Shown one piece after another: positions 18,407-26,837 of a stretch of DNA of 64,000 bases. A program made the translations under genes and the position numbers. The notes under the pieces were generated by a model. It made no database searches. It was not told the DNA's origin and worked only from the letters and a program-made list of their open reading frames with translations. Source of the stretch: Paenarthrobacter aurescens (GTDB taxonomy: Bacteria; Actinomycetota; Actinomycetes; Actinomycetales; Micrococcaceae); the NCBI RefSeq assembly GCF_041549525.1, contig NZ_CP157456.1, positions 744,001 through 808,000 of the forward strand, read 5' to 3'. The stretch's first letter is position 1. Each line of letters opens with the position of its first letter.

Positions 18407-19866
18407 GCAACCGCGACGGCGGCTGGCCGCTCTGCCTTGAGGGTCCTGCGGAGGTGCGGCGAAGCGTCGAGCTTGTCCTGGGCGGCCCGAAGCGCGCCAA
18501 CAGCGAACTCCAATTGCGCGGCGGGCAAGGTAAACGGAACGCGAACATAGTGCTCGAACGCCCCACCCACCCCAAAGCGGGGACCGGCTGCCAAGCGAAC
18601 GCCGAAATCGGGGGCGAGCACAGTCAGGGCGGTGCTGCACGGCGTGGGAAGCCGGCACCACACAGTGAGTCCGCCCCGGGGCCGCTCCACCTCCCATTCC
18701 GGCAGGCGCTCCGCAAGCAACCCCAGCAGGGATTCCCGCTGATGCCGAAGCTCCGCGAGCCTGGCATCAAGGGGTTCGGCGAAAGCCCGCACCAGGCGTG
18801 CCGCCGCCAGTTGTTCCACCACCGGCCCGCCAAGATCCATGACGGTCCTGGTGGCAACAAAGCGGGCAATAAGGGACTCCTCTGCCCGGATCCACCCGGT
18901 CCGCAGCCCTGCCCAATGCGACTTGCTGAGCGAACCAATGGACACCACAGCGGGACTGAAGGATGACATCGGCGCGGTGCGGACGGCGTCGAGATTCAAC
19001 CCGCGCAGCGTTTCATCCACCACCAACACGGTCCCGGAAGCGGTGGCTGCACGGGCAAGCCGCCGCCGTTGCAGGTCCGACATGATGCGCCCGGTGGGGT
19101 TGTGGAAGTCGGGCACCAAGTAGGCCATGGCGGGGCGCTGCTGGTTCATGGTGGCCACCATCGCATCAATATCCCAGGCCGGCGAGGTACTCGACTGTAG
19201 TGCAGGCAACGCGACTGGAAGCGGCTTGCAGCCCGCGGCGCGGATGGCGTCCAGGGCGTTGGGATACGTGGGGTGTTCCACCAGGACCCGGTCCTGCTTT
19301 CCGGCCAGCGCGCGCAGCACAATGTTGAGCGCATGCTGGGCGCCGGAGGTAACAAGGATCTGGCCAGGGGTGGTGGGGACCCCCTCGGCCGTGTACTTCC
19401 CGGCGATGGCTTCGCGGAGGGCCGGAACACCCACGGCGTCGTACCCGAATCCTGGCAGGAGAGCGGGCAACTCGGTGAGCGCGTCAGCGAAGGCCCGGTG
19501 GACTACTTCCCCGGCCGCCGGAAGCGAGGCATAAGCCAGGTCCAGAAGTCCCTCCGGAACCGCGAGCCCGGGTGCGCTCACCGGAGTGGTGCGGTGGGGG
19601 ATGGATGTCCGCCCGCGGCTGCCCTGACCGGCGGTGAGGAAGCCCTGTTCGCGCAGGTTCGCGTACGCGGCCGTGACCGTGGTGCGGCTGAGGCCAAGGG
19701 TCTGGGCGAGCGCCCTCTCGCTGGGCAGGGCGACGTCCAGCGGGATTCGGCCGTCCATCACCAGCAAACGCACGACGTCGGACAGCTCGCGGTAGGCGGG
19801 CAGGGCGCCGGAGTTCCAGGCGCCGAGGAGACGAACCAGTGCGGTGGGATTCAATGAGCCGGACAT
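18403..19866 (-). CDS. MocR-type (GntR-aminotransferase fusion) regulator, YczR-like
   Basis: A 487-residue MocR/PdxR-class protein. The N-terminal GntR winged helix (about 20-90; LPSERALAQTLGLSRTTVTAAYANL) is joined to a fold-type I PLP aminotransferase-like domain with LVTSGAQHALNIVLRALAG, YLVPDFHNPTG and the PLP lysine in IGSLSKSHWAG. It is divergent from a YczE-type membrane protein, the arrangement known for the YczR subgroup of MocR regulators, so it probably controls that gene in response to a PLP- or amine-linked signal. Confidence 0.92.
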   Translation of the reverse strand: MSGSLNPTALVRLLGAWNSGALPAYRELSDVVRLLVMDGRIPLDVALPSERALAQTLGLSRTTVTAAYANLREQGFLTAGQGSRGRTSIPHRTTPVSAPGLAVPEGLLDLAYASLPAAGEVVHRAFADALTELPALLPGFGYDAVGVPALREAIAGKYTAEGVPTTPGQILVTSGAQHALNIVLRALAGKQDRVLVEHPTYPNALDAIRAAGCKPLPVALPALQSSTSPAWDIDAMVATMNQQRPAMAYLVPDFHNPTGRIMSDLQRRRLARAATASGTVLVVDETLRGLNLDAVRTAPMSSFSPAVVSIGSLSKSHWAGLRTGWIRAEESLIARFVATRTVMDLGGPVVEQLAAARLVRAFAEPLDARLAELRHQRESLLGLLAERLPEWEVERPRGGLTVWCRLPTPCSTALTVLAPDFGVRLAAGPRFGVGGAFEHYVRVPFTLPAAQLEFAVGALRAAQDKLDASPHLRRTLKAERPAAVAVA

Positions 19867-19870
19867 CAGA

Positions 19871-19909
19871 CCAGTATTTCAAACTGGCTATGGAATGCAA
19901 GGCCAGTTT
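19871..19909. promoter_or_regulatory. Probable MocR operator (inverted repeat) in the mocR/yczE gap
   Basis: AAACTGGC (19881-19888) and GCCAGTTT (19902-19909) form an inverted repeat 21 bp apart. A third related half, CCAGTATT, is at 19871-19878. The cluster fills the 61-bp gap between the divergent starts. Confidence 0.55.
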
Positions 19910-19927
19910 CATCGGAGGATGGAACCC

Positions 19928-20551
19928 ATGATGACCCGAAGAATCACTCAACTCCTGATCGGCCTGGCAATGTACGGCATCTCCTTGGCCATGTTCATCC
20001 GTGCCGGGCTCGGTTTGGACCCGTGGGACGTGTTCCACCAAGGCGTCTCCGAAAAGACCGGCCTCAGCATTGGAGTTGTGGTCATCGCGGTCAGCTTCCT
20101 GGTACTTCTCCTGTGGATCCCGCTCCGGCAGATGCCGGGGATCGGAACCATAGCCAACGCAGTGCTGGTGGGTCTCTTCGCTGACCTGGGCCTGTTTCTC
20201 ATCCCGGAGTTCTCACATCTGGGCGGACAGATCGCCATGCTTGCCGGTGCCGTGATCCTCAACGGCATCGCCTCCGCTTGCTACATCGGCGCCCGTCTTG
20301 GACCCGGCGCCCGCGATGGGCTGATGACCGGACTTGTCCGCCGCACCGGCTGGTCCGTGCGCCTGGTTCGCACAGGCATCGAAGTTGTGGTCCTCGCTGT
20401 GGGCTTCCTGCTGGGCGGCTCAGTGGGTGTTGGAACGGTGGTCTACGCGTTGGCCATCGGCCCAATTGTGCAGGTCCTGCTCCCCAGGTTCATGGTTCCG
20501 GAGAAGGCAAAGGCAACGGCCCCCACGGAAGTTGTGGAAGCCGCTGCCTAG
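19928..20551 (+). CDS. YczE/YyaS/YitT-family membrane protein
   Basis: A 207-residue protein with about five membrane helices. Landmarks are AMFIRAGLGLDPWDVFHQG near the N-terminus and ARLGPGARDGLMTGL in the middle, both characteristic of YczE-like proteins. GGAGG at 19914-19918 selects the ATG at 19928. It is divergent from its likely regulator. Transport or surfactin-related roles have been discussed for YczE in Bacillus; the role here is unknown. Confidence 0.85.
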   Translation: MMTRRITQLLIGLAMYGISLAMFIRAGLGLDPWDVFHQGVSEKTGLSIGVVVIAVSFLVLLLWIPLRQMPGIGTIANAVLVGLFADLGLFLIPEFSHLGGQIAMLAGAVILNGIASACYIGARLGPGARDGLMTGLVRRTGWSVRLVRTGIEVVVLAVGFLLGGSVGVGTVVYALAIGPIVQVLLPRFMVPEKAKATAPTEVVEAAA

Positions 20552-20587
20552 TTCTTGCCCGGGATGGTTCTTACTCAGGATCCCCAG

Positions 20588-21856
20588 CTAACGGCAGGCC
20601 TCAAGATCTTCGCCGTACCGCAACCAGTCCGGCAGGTCCTGACTGAAGGCATCGCGGATGGCAGGCGATCCAGCGCTCCGCCAGTCGACGTCGTCGTTAA
20701 TTTCGATCTCGTATTTCTTCCACTCGAACCAGTTGATCATTTTCAGCTGTGGATATTTTTGGTGGGTTTCGTCGGAGAAGACCTGACGCCACCAGGCCTG
20801 TTTAACGTCCAGCTCGGACGCCCCGGCGCGGGCGGGGGTGAAGATGGCCGCCGTCTCCGGGATGGCTACTGGCTTGCCGTGGTCAACGCCGTATACCTGG
20901 TAAAAATCCGGGACGGGGCTGTCGTCGCCGGCGGTGCCGCTGTACGTGCCGGTCAGCATGGCGAGGAACTTGCCGGGCTCGGAGATGTCGTTGTTGCCCC
21001 ATGGCCGCTGATTGCCCCAGTGATAGAGGGAAACGCCCACCCAATCCACGGCATCGTCCCCTGGATAGTAGGGTGCGTAAGTGTCGTCTGCCATGGTGAG
21101 GGTGCCGTCATGGTCTGTATCGAGCGCAGCGAAGTCCGCGGTCCCCGGACGAGCCGCGAACTGGCCCCCGGTAAACGGGTAGCCACCGCCATAGTTGGGC
21201 GCCCACATCATGGACGTACCCGGCGCCCCCGCATGGATTGCGGCGGCTACTTTGCGGAACACCTCCACGTAACGCAGCGGCTGCTGGCCCCAGGAATACC
21301 AGGACCCGTTCATCTCGTGCGCAAAACGTACGACGACGGTGGTCCCCTGATCATTGATGGCCCGTAAGTCTGTGGCCAATTTGGCGATCACTTCCTCGCT
21401 CATGGTCTCCAAGCCGCCGTGCGGTTCGAGTGTCAGCAGGAGCACGCCGCCCGTTGCGCGGACCTGGGTGACGGCGTTGGTGGTGTGCGCCCACGTTTGA
21501 TCGTCATAAGGGATGTCAGAGAACTGCACCACCACTGCGGGATCATGGCCAAGATTCCCACGGTGCTCTGACAAGGTCTCCGAGTCCCAATCCAGGTTCA
21601 CGCCCAAAAGCACACCGTCCTTGGGAATCACGGTGGAAGCATCACCTGCCCTGCAGAGTGACAATGCCTGAACTACGGGGACCACCTCCTTGGACGCAAA
21701 ACCCAGGCCCGTGGCCGTCAACGCCGTCACCAGCAAAGGGATGAGCAGGCTGGCCCGGCGACGTTTCCTGTTCGGGTGGCCGGCGAAAGTGGGAGTCTGT
21801 GCCACGGTCAGCCCCATCCGAGGGAACGATGCCGGCGCCCGAACAGCTTCGGCCAT
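20588..21856 (-). CDS. Glycoside hydrolase family 26-like protein, membrane-anchored or secreted
   Basis: Up to 422 residues. A basic N-terminus plus one hydrophobic helix (about 36-55) forms an uncleaved anchor or signal. The catalytic domain shows the GH26 acid/base in RFAHEMNGSWYSWG (E181) and a likely nucleophile in KPVAIPETA. GH26 enzymes are mainly beta-mannanases, but family members also cut mixed-linkage beta-glucan. It overlaps the upstream STAS gene: the 21856 ATG overlaps by 49 nt and the 21817 ATG by 10 nt; neither has a clear ribosome site. Placement with a cellulose-synthase-like GT2 suggests trimming of the polymer being exported. Confidence 0.82.
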   Translation of the reverse strand: MAEAVRAPASFPRMGLTVAQTPTFAGHPNRKRRRASLLIPLLVTALTATGLGFASKEVVPVVQALSLCRAGDASTVIPKDGVLLGVNLDWDSETLSEHRGNLGHDPAVVVQFSDIPYDDQTWAHTTNAVTQVRATGGVLLLTLEPHGGLETMSEEVIAKLATDLRAINDQGTTVVVRFAHEMNGSWYSWGQQPLRYVEVFRKVAAAIHAGAPGTSMMWAPNYGGGYPFTGGQFAARPGTADFAALDTDHDGTLTMADDTYAPYYPGDDAVDWVGVSLYHWGNQRPWGNNDISEPGKFLAMLTGTYSGTAGDDSPVPDFYQVYGVDHGKPVAIPETAAIFTPARAGASELDVKQAWWRQVFSDETHQKYPQLKMINWFEWKKYEIEINDDVDWRSAGSPAIRDAFSQDLPDWLRYGEDLEACR

Positions 21857-22251
21857 CTGGAGCCGGGCGAAAGCCGGCGCGGCCGCCCGGGAGCAGCGCC
21901 GCCGTCGACGGCTTCCTCCCGGGTTGGGTAGATGCGGGCGACGTGACCCAGATGGGCTTGGAGCCGGGTGTCCTGCAGCTCATTGGAAGTGCCGAAGAGG
22001 CGAAGATCGCCGCCGCGGGACCGGAGCAGGTGGAGCACCTCGAACAGCCCCACAACCCCTGACGCTGCTACGGATCTCACCGCCGTGACATTGAGCAGGA
22101 CCAGGATGGGGCCGTCCTCAGCGGCCTTGGCGGAGGCTTCACGGACGGCACGAACGGTAGTGGCATCCAGGGTTCCGGCGATCTTCAGATCCAAACCGGT
22201 CAGCTGTGCAGATGGAGAGGAAAGGGTGCTCGGGGCATGGGAGAGGGACAT
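21808..22251 (-). CDS. STAS-domain protein (anti-sigma-factor antagonist-like)
   Basis: A 147-residue protein with an STAS fold over about residues 15-110: LKIAGTLDATTVRAVREA, then VLLNVTAVRSVAASGVVGLFEVLHLLRSRGGDLRLFG (motif region about 50-86). The phospho-acceptor position of SpoIIAA-type antagonists (DxSxxxxxDSSG) is here VTAVRSVAASG: a serine is present, but the flanking Asp is lost. The arginine-rich tail overlaps the GH26 start. It lies inside the exopolysaccharide operon, suggesting a local regulatory or scaffold role rather than a general stress role. Confidence 0.75.
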   Translation of the reverse strand: MSLSHAPSTLSSPSAQLTGLDLKIAGTLDATTVRAVREASAKAAEDGPILVLLNVTAVRSVAASGVVGLFEVLHLLRSRGGDLRLFGTSNELQDTRLQAHLGHVARIYPTREEAVDGGAAPGRPRRLSPGSRWPKLFGRRHRSLGWG

Positions 22252-22302
22252 GGGGGCGCTCCTTGCTGGGGGATGGAACGGCTTTTACTGAAGGGTGTTT
22301 GG

Positions 22303-24480
22303 TTACGGTGCGGGCGGAGCGTTCACTGCGCTGGTGAATTCCTTGGGAGCAGGCATTGGCTCCACGAGGTCCTCTCCGGGGCCCCGGTACCTGGCGGCTC
22401 CGATCACCACGCTCAGCAGGGCAAGGTCCAACGCAACCCAGGCCAGGGTGATGAGGGTGGGATACAGCGGCGCTTCACCGGTGGACACCCGCGCGATGCC
22501 CATCAACGAGGACACAACAAGCAACGCCATGGCAGCCACCTGCAACCTGACGTGGCGGAAGCCGCGTCCTGTGGCTTGCTTGCTCTTGGCTGTGACAGAG
22601 AACGTGAGGTGTTTGCCGAGAAAAACCGCGGCCGCACCTGAACAGGTTGCCGCGATCCAGGTGGGAAACAACGCAAAGGACCATTGCTGGCCGCGCCACA
22701 AGCCCTTGGAGCCGTTGCCCGCTGCTTGGAAGAGCAACTGGCAGGAGAAGAAGAAAGGCAGGAAGAGGCAGAAGAACACCACGGGACTGGCAGTGAGCGG
22801 GTACGTACCTGCCACCAGAAACACCACCGGCGCTGCGATATAGCTCAGGGCAGCGAAACCGTTGAGGTAACTGGTCATGGTTCCCAAATACATGAGGCGC
22901 TGGGCCACCGTGAGCCCCCGGAGCAACAACGGATTGTCACTGAAGAACACCTGCATGGTCCCTGCCGCCCATCTGTGCCGCTGGGAGAGCATGGTGGAGA
23001 CGTCCTCCGGGGCCAGCCCGTGAACCAGGACCTCGTGGTGGTAGACGCTGCCCCAACCCATCGCGTGGAGATGCATGGCCGTGGCCATATCCTCGGTGAT
23101 GGTGGTGGTGTCCATGGGGTGGATGGCCAGCGCTTGGTCCGTGTGGGCCACATCTACCGATTCCAGGACCGCGTCCAATTCCGGCACCACGTCCTCCATG
23201 GCTTCGGGGACCGCCAAGGCAGCTGTATGGAAAGCTACGCGGAGTTCAAACGTGATCTCGGCAAGGACATCACCACGGCGCACCTGCCGTTCCGCACGCG
23301 CCACCGCCTCCAGGGCCTGCTCCACCACGGGCATCGCGGCGGGATGACGCCTGCCCAGTTCGCCGTGAAGGTCCTGCAAACGCGATCTGCCCCGGCGCAA
23401 GGCCCGCCACGTCTGCTCGGTGGCGGTCCGCGTGTAGCGGGTCAAGCCAAGGGCCATGAGGGCTTCCCTGCGAAGGACGGCATTGGAACCGCAGAAGAAC
23501 GCTGCGTCCCAGCCATCCTTGCCCTGTTGGATGGGACCGTAGAAGAGTTCCGCCTGGCTTCCCAGCGGATCCCGCTCCGGAACATTCCAAAAGTGCTGCG
23601 GGGTTTGTACGAAGGCCACTTCCTCAGCATCGAAATAGCCCAGCACGCGGTCCAGGAAGCGCGGTTCAGGAACTTGGTCTGCGTCGAAAATAGCCACGAA
23701 CTCACCTGTTGTCACGGACAGGGCGTTGTTGACGTTTCCTGCCTTGGCAAAGCGCTGGCGGCCATCCCACTCAGGACCACGGGTGATATACCCGACGCCG
23801 ATCTCCCGTGCTGCTTCAGCAAATTCGGCCCGATCTCCGTCGTCAAGAATCCACGTTTGGTGGGGGTACTCCATGTCCCGGGCCGCGACGGCCGTTTTCA
23901 GCACCAGGTCCAAGGGCTCGTTATAGGTGGCAATGAACACGTCCACCGATCTGCCCGGCAGGGCAGGCGGGGGAGGGGGACGTCGTCGTGCATTCCACAT
24001 GGTCACGGCGTAAAGCGCCGATTCGCCAAGGCTGTAGGTTTCCGCGGCCACAAGGGGCAGCGAGATCCACCAAGCATCCCAGGCAACGGTGCTGGACCAC
24101 CGCCAACTGATATAGATCAGCCCAAAGGAAACCACCAGAACTGCAAGGATCCTTACCAGTATTTGTCTGTAAATGCCCATCATTAGCCTCCGGTAACTGC
24201 TGGGGAAAAGGCCAAGGCGCGCCGGAATGTCCACACGCTCCTCAGAGCGAGGTTGGGAGGACACGGCTGACGCGCCTGGAGCTGCATCATCGATGCTCAA
24301 GGGAAGGAATTCGGCTGCGAACGGAATGTCCTCATGCCAACTGCCTTGACCGAAGCGGTTTCGAGCCAGTTGGTTCCTGATTCCACTGTCCCGCGCCTGT
24401 ATTTCATCCTCGTTACGGACTGGAAAAGTAAACTCGCGTTGATTATTTCCTTGCCGTGACGTTTTGCGTGTTGGCTTCAA
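22303..24480 (-). CDS. Cellulose-synthase-like family 2 glycosyltransferase
   Basis: Up to 725 residues. A cytosolic N-tail, two membrane helices, then the GT-A domain with YNEPLD, DDGDR, FDADQ, TED and QRHRWAAG (the D,D,D,Q(R/Q)xRW signature of processive synthases), then five to six C-terminal helices. Between FCGSNAVLRREAL and TED there are about 130 mostly helical, charged residues where BcsA has only a short loop. No PilZ domain is visible. The frame opens at a TTG (24480); an ATG at 24180 behind CGGAGG is a strong alternative, leaving about 340 bp of upstream region. It probably polymerises and exports a beta-glucan or similar polymer. Confidence 0.85.
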   Translation of the reverse strand: MKPTRKTSRQGNNQREFTFPVRNEDEIQARDSGIRNQLARNRFGQGSWHEDIPFAAEFLPLSIDDAAPGASAVSSQPRSEERVDIPARLGLFPSSYRRLMMGIYRQILVRILAVLVVSFGLIYISWRWSSTVAWDAWWISLPLVAAETYSLGESALYAVTMWNARRRPPPPPALPGRSVDVFIATYNEPLDLVLKTAVAARDMEYPHQTWILDDGDRAEFAEAAREIGVGYITRGPEWDGRQRFAKAGNVNNALSVTTGEFVAIFDADQVPEPRFLDRVLGYFDAEEVAFVQTPQHFWNVPERDPLGSQAELFYGPIQQGKDGWDAAFFCGSNAVLRREALMALGLTRYTRTATEQTWRALRRGRSRLQDLHGELGRRHPAAMPVVEQALEAVARAERQVRRGDVLAEITFELRVAFHTAALAVPEAMEDVVPELDAVLESVDVAHTDQALAIHPMDTTTITEDMATAMHLHAMGWGSVYHHEVLVHGLAPEDVSTMLSQRHRWAAGTMQVFFSDNPLLLRGLTVAQRLMYLGTMTSYLNGFAALSYIAAPVVFLVAGTYPLTASPVVFFCLFLPFFFSCQLLFQAAGNGSKGLWRGQQWSFALFPTWIAATCSGAAAVFLGKHLTFSVTAKSKQATGRGFRHVRLQVAAMALLVVSSLMGIARVSTGEAPLYPTLITLAWVALDLALLSVVIGAARYRGPGEDLVEPMPAPKEFTSAVNAPPAP

Positions 24481-24522
24481 AAGGCTTGCGCGTTACGGGC
24501 AGAGACCCTCAAAGTGGCAACC

Positions 24523-25785
24523 ATGAAGCGAAGACTCATGCCCCTGACGATGCTCGTCGTCGGCCTGACCATCGCAGCTACCGTCATAGCTCCGGAGCCG
24601 TCCGCACTGGCAGCAGCAGGCATGCCCGCCCCCGGCGCGCTGGTGTGGAGCGACGAATTCAACGGCCCCGCCGGCACAGCACCCGACCCCGAAAAATGGA
24701 CACAGGACACAGGAGGATCCGGATGGGGCAACGGTGAACTGCAGTACTACACCGGGCGCACCAGCAACGCCGCCGCAGATGGACAGGGCAACATGGCCAT
24801 CACTGCGCGCAGGGAAAATCCTGCCGGGTACCAGTGCCACTACGGGACGTGCCAGTACACCTCAGCCCGGCTGTTGACGGCGGGCAAATTCAGCAGGATG
24901 CACGGCAGGTTTGAAGCACGTCTCAAGCTGCCTCAAGGGCAAGGAATGTGGCCCGCATTCTGGATGCTGGGCGACAACGTTTTCACGGATGGTTGGCCAG
25001 CGAGCGGCGAACTGGACGTCATGGAAAACGTTGGCAAGGAACCCGGCACGGTCTGGGGAAGCATCCACGGCCCCGGCTACTCCGGATCCAGCGCTGCCAA
25101 CGCCAGCTACACGCTGCCCAACGGCAAAGCATTGAGCGATGCTTTCCACACGTTCACCGTGGACTGGGCTCCGGAATCCATCACCTGGTACATCGACGGC
25201 ATTCCCTACTCACAAAAGAGCAAAGCCGGAACCACAGGCCCCTGGGTGTTCGACCACAACTTCTTCCTCCTCCTGAACCTTGCCGTGGGCGGCCACTGGC
25301 CGGGCGCACCCGATTCAGGCACAGAGTTTCCGCAATCGCTGCTGGTTGATTACGTCCGCGTGTACGAACTCGCAGCGGCTCCGGCCGCACCTGCCGCTGC
25401 TGCCGCTACCCGCATACAGGGCTACGCCGGGAAGTGCATCGACATAGCCGGCCGCCAGGCCGTTGACGGTGCCCCGCTTCAGCTGTGGGACTGCGATACC
25501 TCCGCGTCGGAGCAATGGACCTTTGCCACCAACGGCACCGTCCGCTCACTGGGCAAATGCATGGATGTTGCCTGGGGTTCAACCGCTAACGGCGCCAGAA
25601 TCCAGCTCACAGGCTGCAACGGCAGTGCGGCGCAAAAGTTCGTCCTGAACCACTCCGGTGATCTGGTGAACCCGCAGGCCAACAAATGCGTAGATGTTAC
25701 CGACTGGAATTCGTCCAACGGGGCCTACTTACAGTTATGGGATTGCGCCGGCTCCACCAACCAAAAGTGGTGGCGGATGGCGTAG
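24523..25785 (+). CDS. Secreted GH16 beta-glucanase with C-terminal ricin-type lectin domain
   Basis: About 420 residues. A signal peptide (residues 1-32, ending near ALAAAG) precedes a GH16 laminarinase-type domain (about 38-280) with catalytic GELDVMENVG (nucleophile E163, D165, acid/base E168). After an Ala/Pro linker comes a ricin-B/CBM13 lectin (about 292-420) with three repeats of the LQLWDC...QKW type. The enzyme endo-hydrolyses beta-1,3- or mixed-linkage glucans. Divergence from the glycan synthase suggests processing or release of the same polymer, or attack on fungal/algal glucan. GTG at 24514 is an alternative start. Confidence 0.92.
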   Translation: MKRRLMPLTMLVVGLTIAATVIAPEPSALAAAGMPAPGALVWSDEFNGPAGTAPDPEKWTQDTGGSGWGNGELQYYTGRTSNAAADGQGNMAITARRENPAGYQCHYGTCQYTSARLLTAGKFSRMHGRFEARLKLPQGQGMWPAFWMLGDNVFTDGWPASGELDVMENVGKEPGTVWGSIHGPGYSGSSAANASYTLPNGKALSDAFHTFTVDWAPESITWYIDGIPYSQKSKAGTTGPWVFDHNFFLLLNLAVGGHWPGAPDSGTEFPQSLLVDYVRVYELAAAPAAPAAAAATRIQGYAGKCIDIAGRQAVDGAPLQLWDCDTSASEQWTFATNGTVRSLGKCMDVAWGSTANGARIQLTGCNGSAAQKFVLNHSGDLVNPQANKCVDVTDWNSSNGAYLQLWDCAGSTNQKWWRMA

Positions 25786-25906
25786 AAAACGTCCGACGGC
25801 GGCGCGCAGCTTGCGGTGTCCGGCGGCTATTGCTGGGGCGGCTGGGGAGCTTCCTGGAGTAGCGGGCCGGACAGGCAGATGCGCGCAGCCGTCGCGGCGG
25901 CAGGTG

Positions 25907-25943
25907 GCCGGGCCTGGCCGGCTTTAATGTGGCCAGGTCCGGC
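25907..25943. terminator. Hairpin between GH16 and the Nei-type glycosylase gene
   Basis: GCCGGGCCTGGCC (25907-25919) pairs with GGCCAGGTCCGGC (25931-25943) with one G-U and an 11-nt loop. It lies in the 221-bp gap between two convergent genes; nothing else is evident in that gap. Confidence 0.5.
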
Positions 25944-26006
25944 TGGTTGTTGGTGTGCCTGGACAGGGTGCCGGCTCGGGGCTTTTGCGGCGCAGGTTGC
26001 AGGGTT

Positions 26007-26837
26007 TCACGGCGCCGGCTGGCAGCGCGGACAGAAGTAGATGTCCCGTTCCTCCGTGCCGTCCGGTCCTGCCAAGAGCCCGCGGCGAACGGTGGCGCCG
26101 CAGCGCCTGCACGGTTGGCGTTCCCGCCCGTACACCCAGTATCCGGGGCGCAATGCGCGCGGGCCCAGGGTGGTTCGCCGGCCCGGGCCCAGGTTCTCGC
26201 CGAGGAGGCGTTTGGCATCGTTGATGGTCTTGGCGAGGTCCGGCACTTCGCCCACGGGCAGGGCAGGGTGGATACCGGAGAGGTAGCACGCCTCGCAGCG
26301 GTAGATGTTGCCAATGCCCGCGAGCTTCCGCTGATCCAGCAGGGCAAATCCCACGGTAACGTCGGGTTCGGCGCGAAGCCTGCGCAGGGCCTCCTCTTCA
26401 TCCCAATCCGGGCCGAGCAGATCCGGGCCCAGGTGCCCCACAATCTTCTCTTCCTCAGCAGTAGGCACCACTTCCAGGATTCCGAGTGAAAACCCGACGG
26501 CGTCCGCCGAGTCCGTGCGGAGCACACACCGCGCAGTGTGGCCGGGTTTGGTCCAACGGCCACCCGGCGGATAAATCATCCAGCTCCCTTCCATTTTGAG
26601 GTGGGAGTGGATGGTTAGTGCGCGGGGTTTCCTGCTGGCCCCGGGTTCCTCATCAACCGGTCCCGCCAAGCGCATGAGCAGGTGCTTTCCGCGGGGGACA
26701 ACCTCGGTCATGGTCCAGCCCGCAAGGTTCAAGGTGGCGAACCGAGGCACGCGGAAGTCTGAGGCGTTGATGATCTTTCCGGCCAATGCCTCGTTCAGGC
26801 GTGAGGCAGCCCGCCAAATGGAATCGCCTTCAGGCAC
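26007..26837 (-). CDS. Fpg/Nei-family DNA glycosylase/AP lyase (endonuclease VIII type)
   Basis: 276 residues from the GTG at 26837, giving the required N-terminal (M)PEGDSIW, where Pro2 is the Schiff-base nucleophile and Glu3 the catalytic acid. The helix-two-turn-helix (LLDQRKLAGIGNIYRCEACY) and a C-terminal four-cysteine zinc finger (CRRCG...YFCPRC) are intact. It excises oxidised pyrimidines and nicks the abasic site. The start overlaps the stop of the Lhr gene by 8 nt, so helicase and glycosylase are translationally coupled. Confidence 0.93.
   Translation of the reverse strand: MPEGDSIWRAASRLNEALAGKIINASDFRVPRFATLNLAGWTMTEVVPRGKHLLMRLAGPVDEEPGASRKPRALTIHSHLKMEGSWMIYPPGGRWTKPGHTARCVLRTDSADAVGFSLGILEVVPTAEEEKIVGHLGPDLLGPDWDEEEALRRLRAEPDVTVGFALLDQRKLAGIGNIYRCEACYLSGIHPALPVGEVPDLAKTINDAKRLLGENLGPGRRTTLGPRALRPGYWVYGRERQPCRRCGATVRRGLLAGPDGTEERDIYFCPRCQPAP

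Noticed and set aside
22684..24186. 500-codon plus-strand frame opposite the glycosyltransferase
   Set aside because: Antisense shadow of a gene with clear GT2 motifs; no signal of its own and rich in His/Gln/Arg as typical for high-GC antisense frames.
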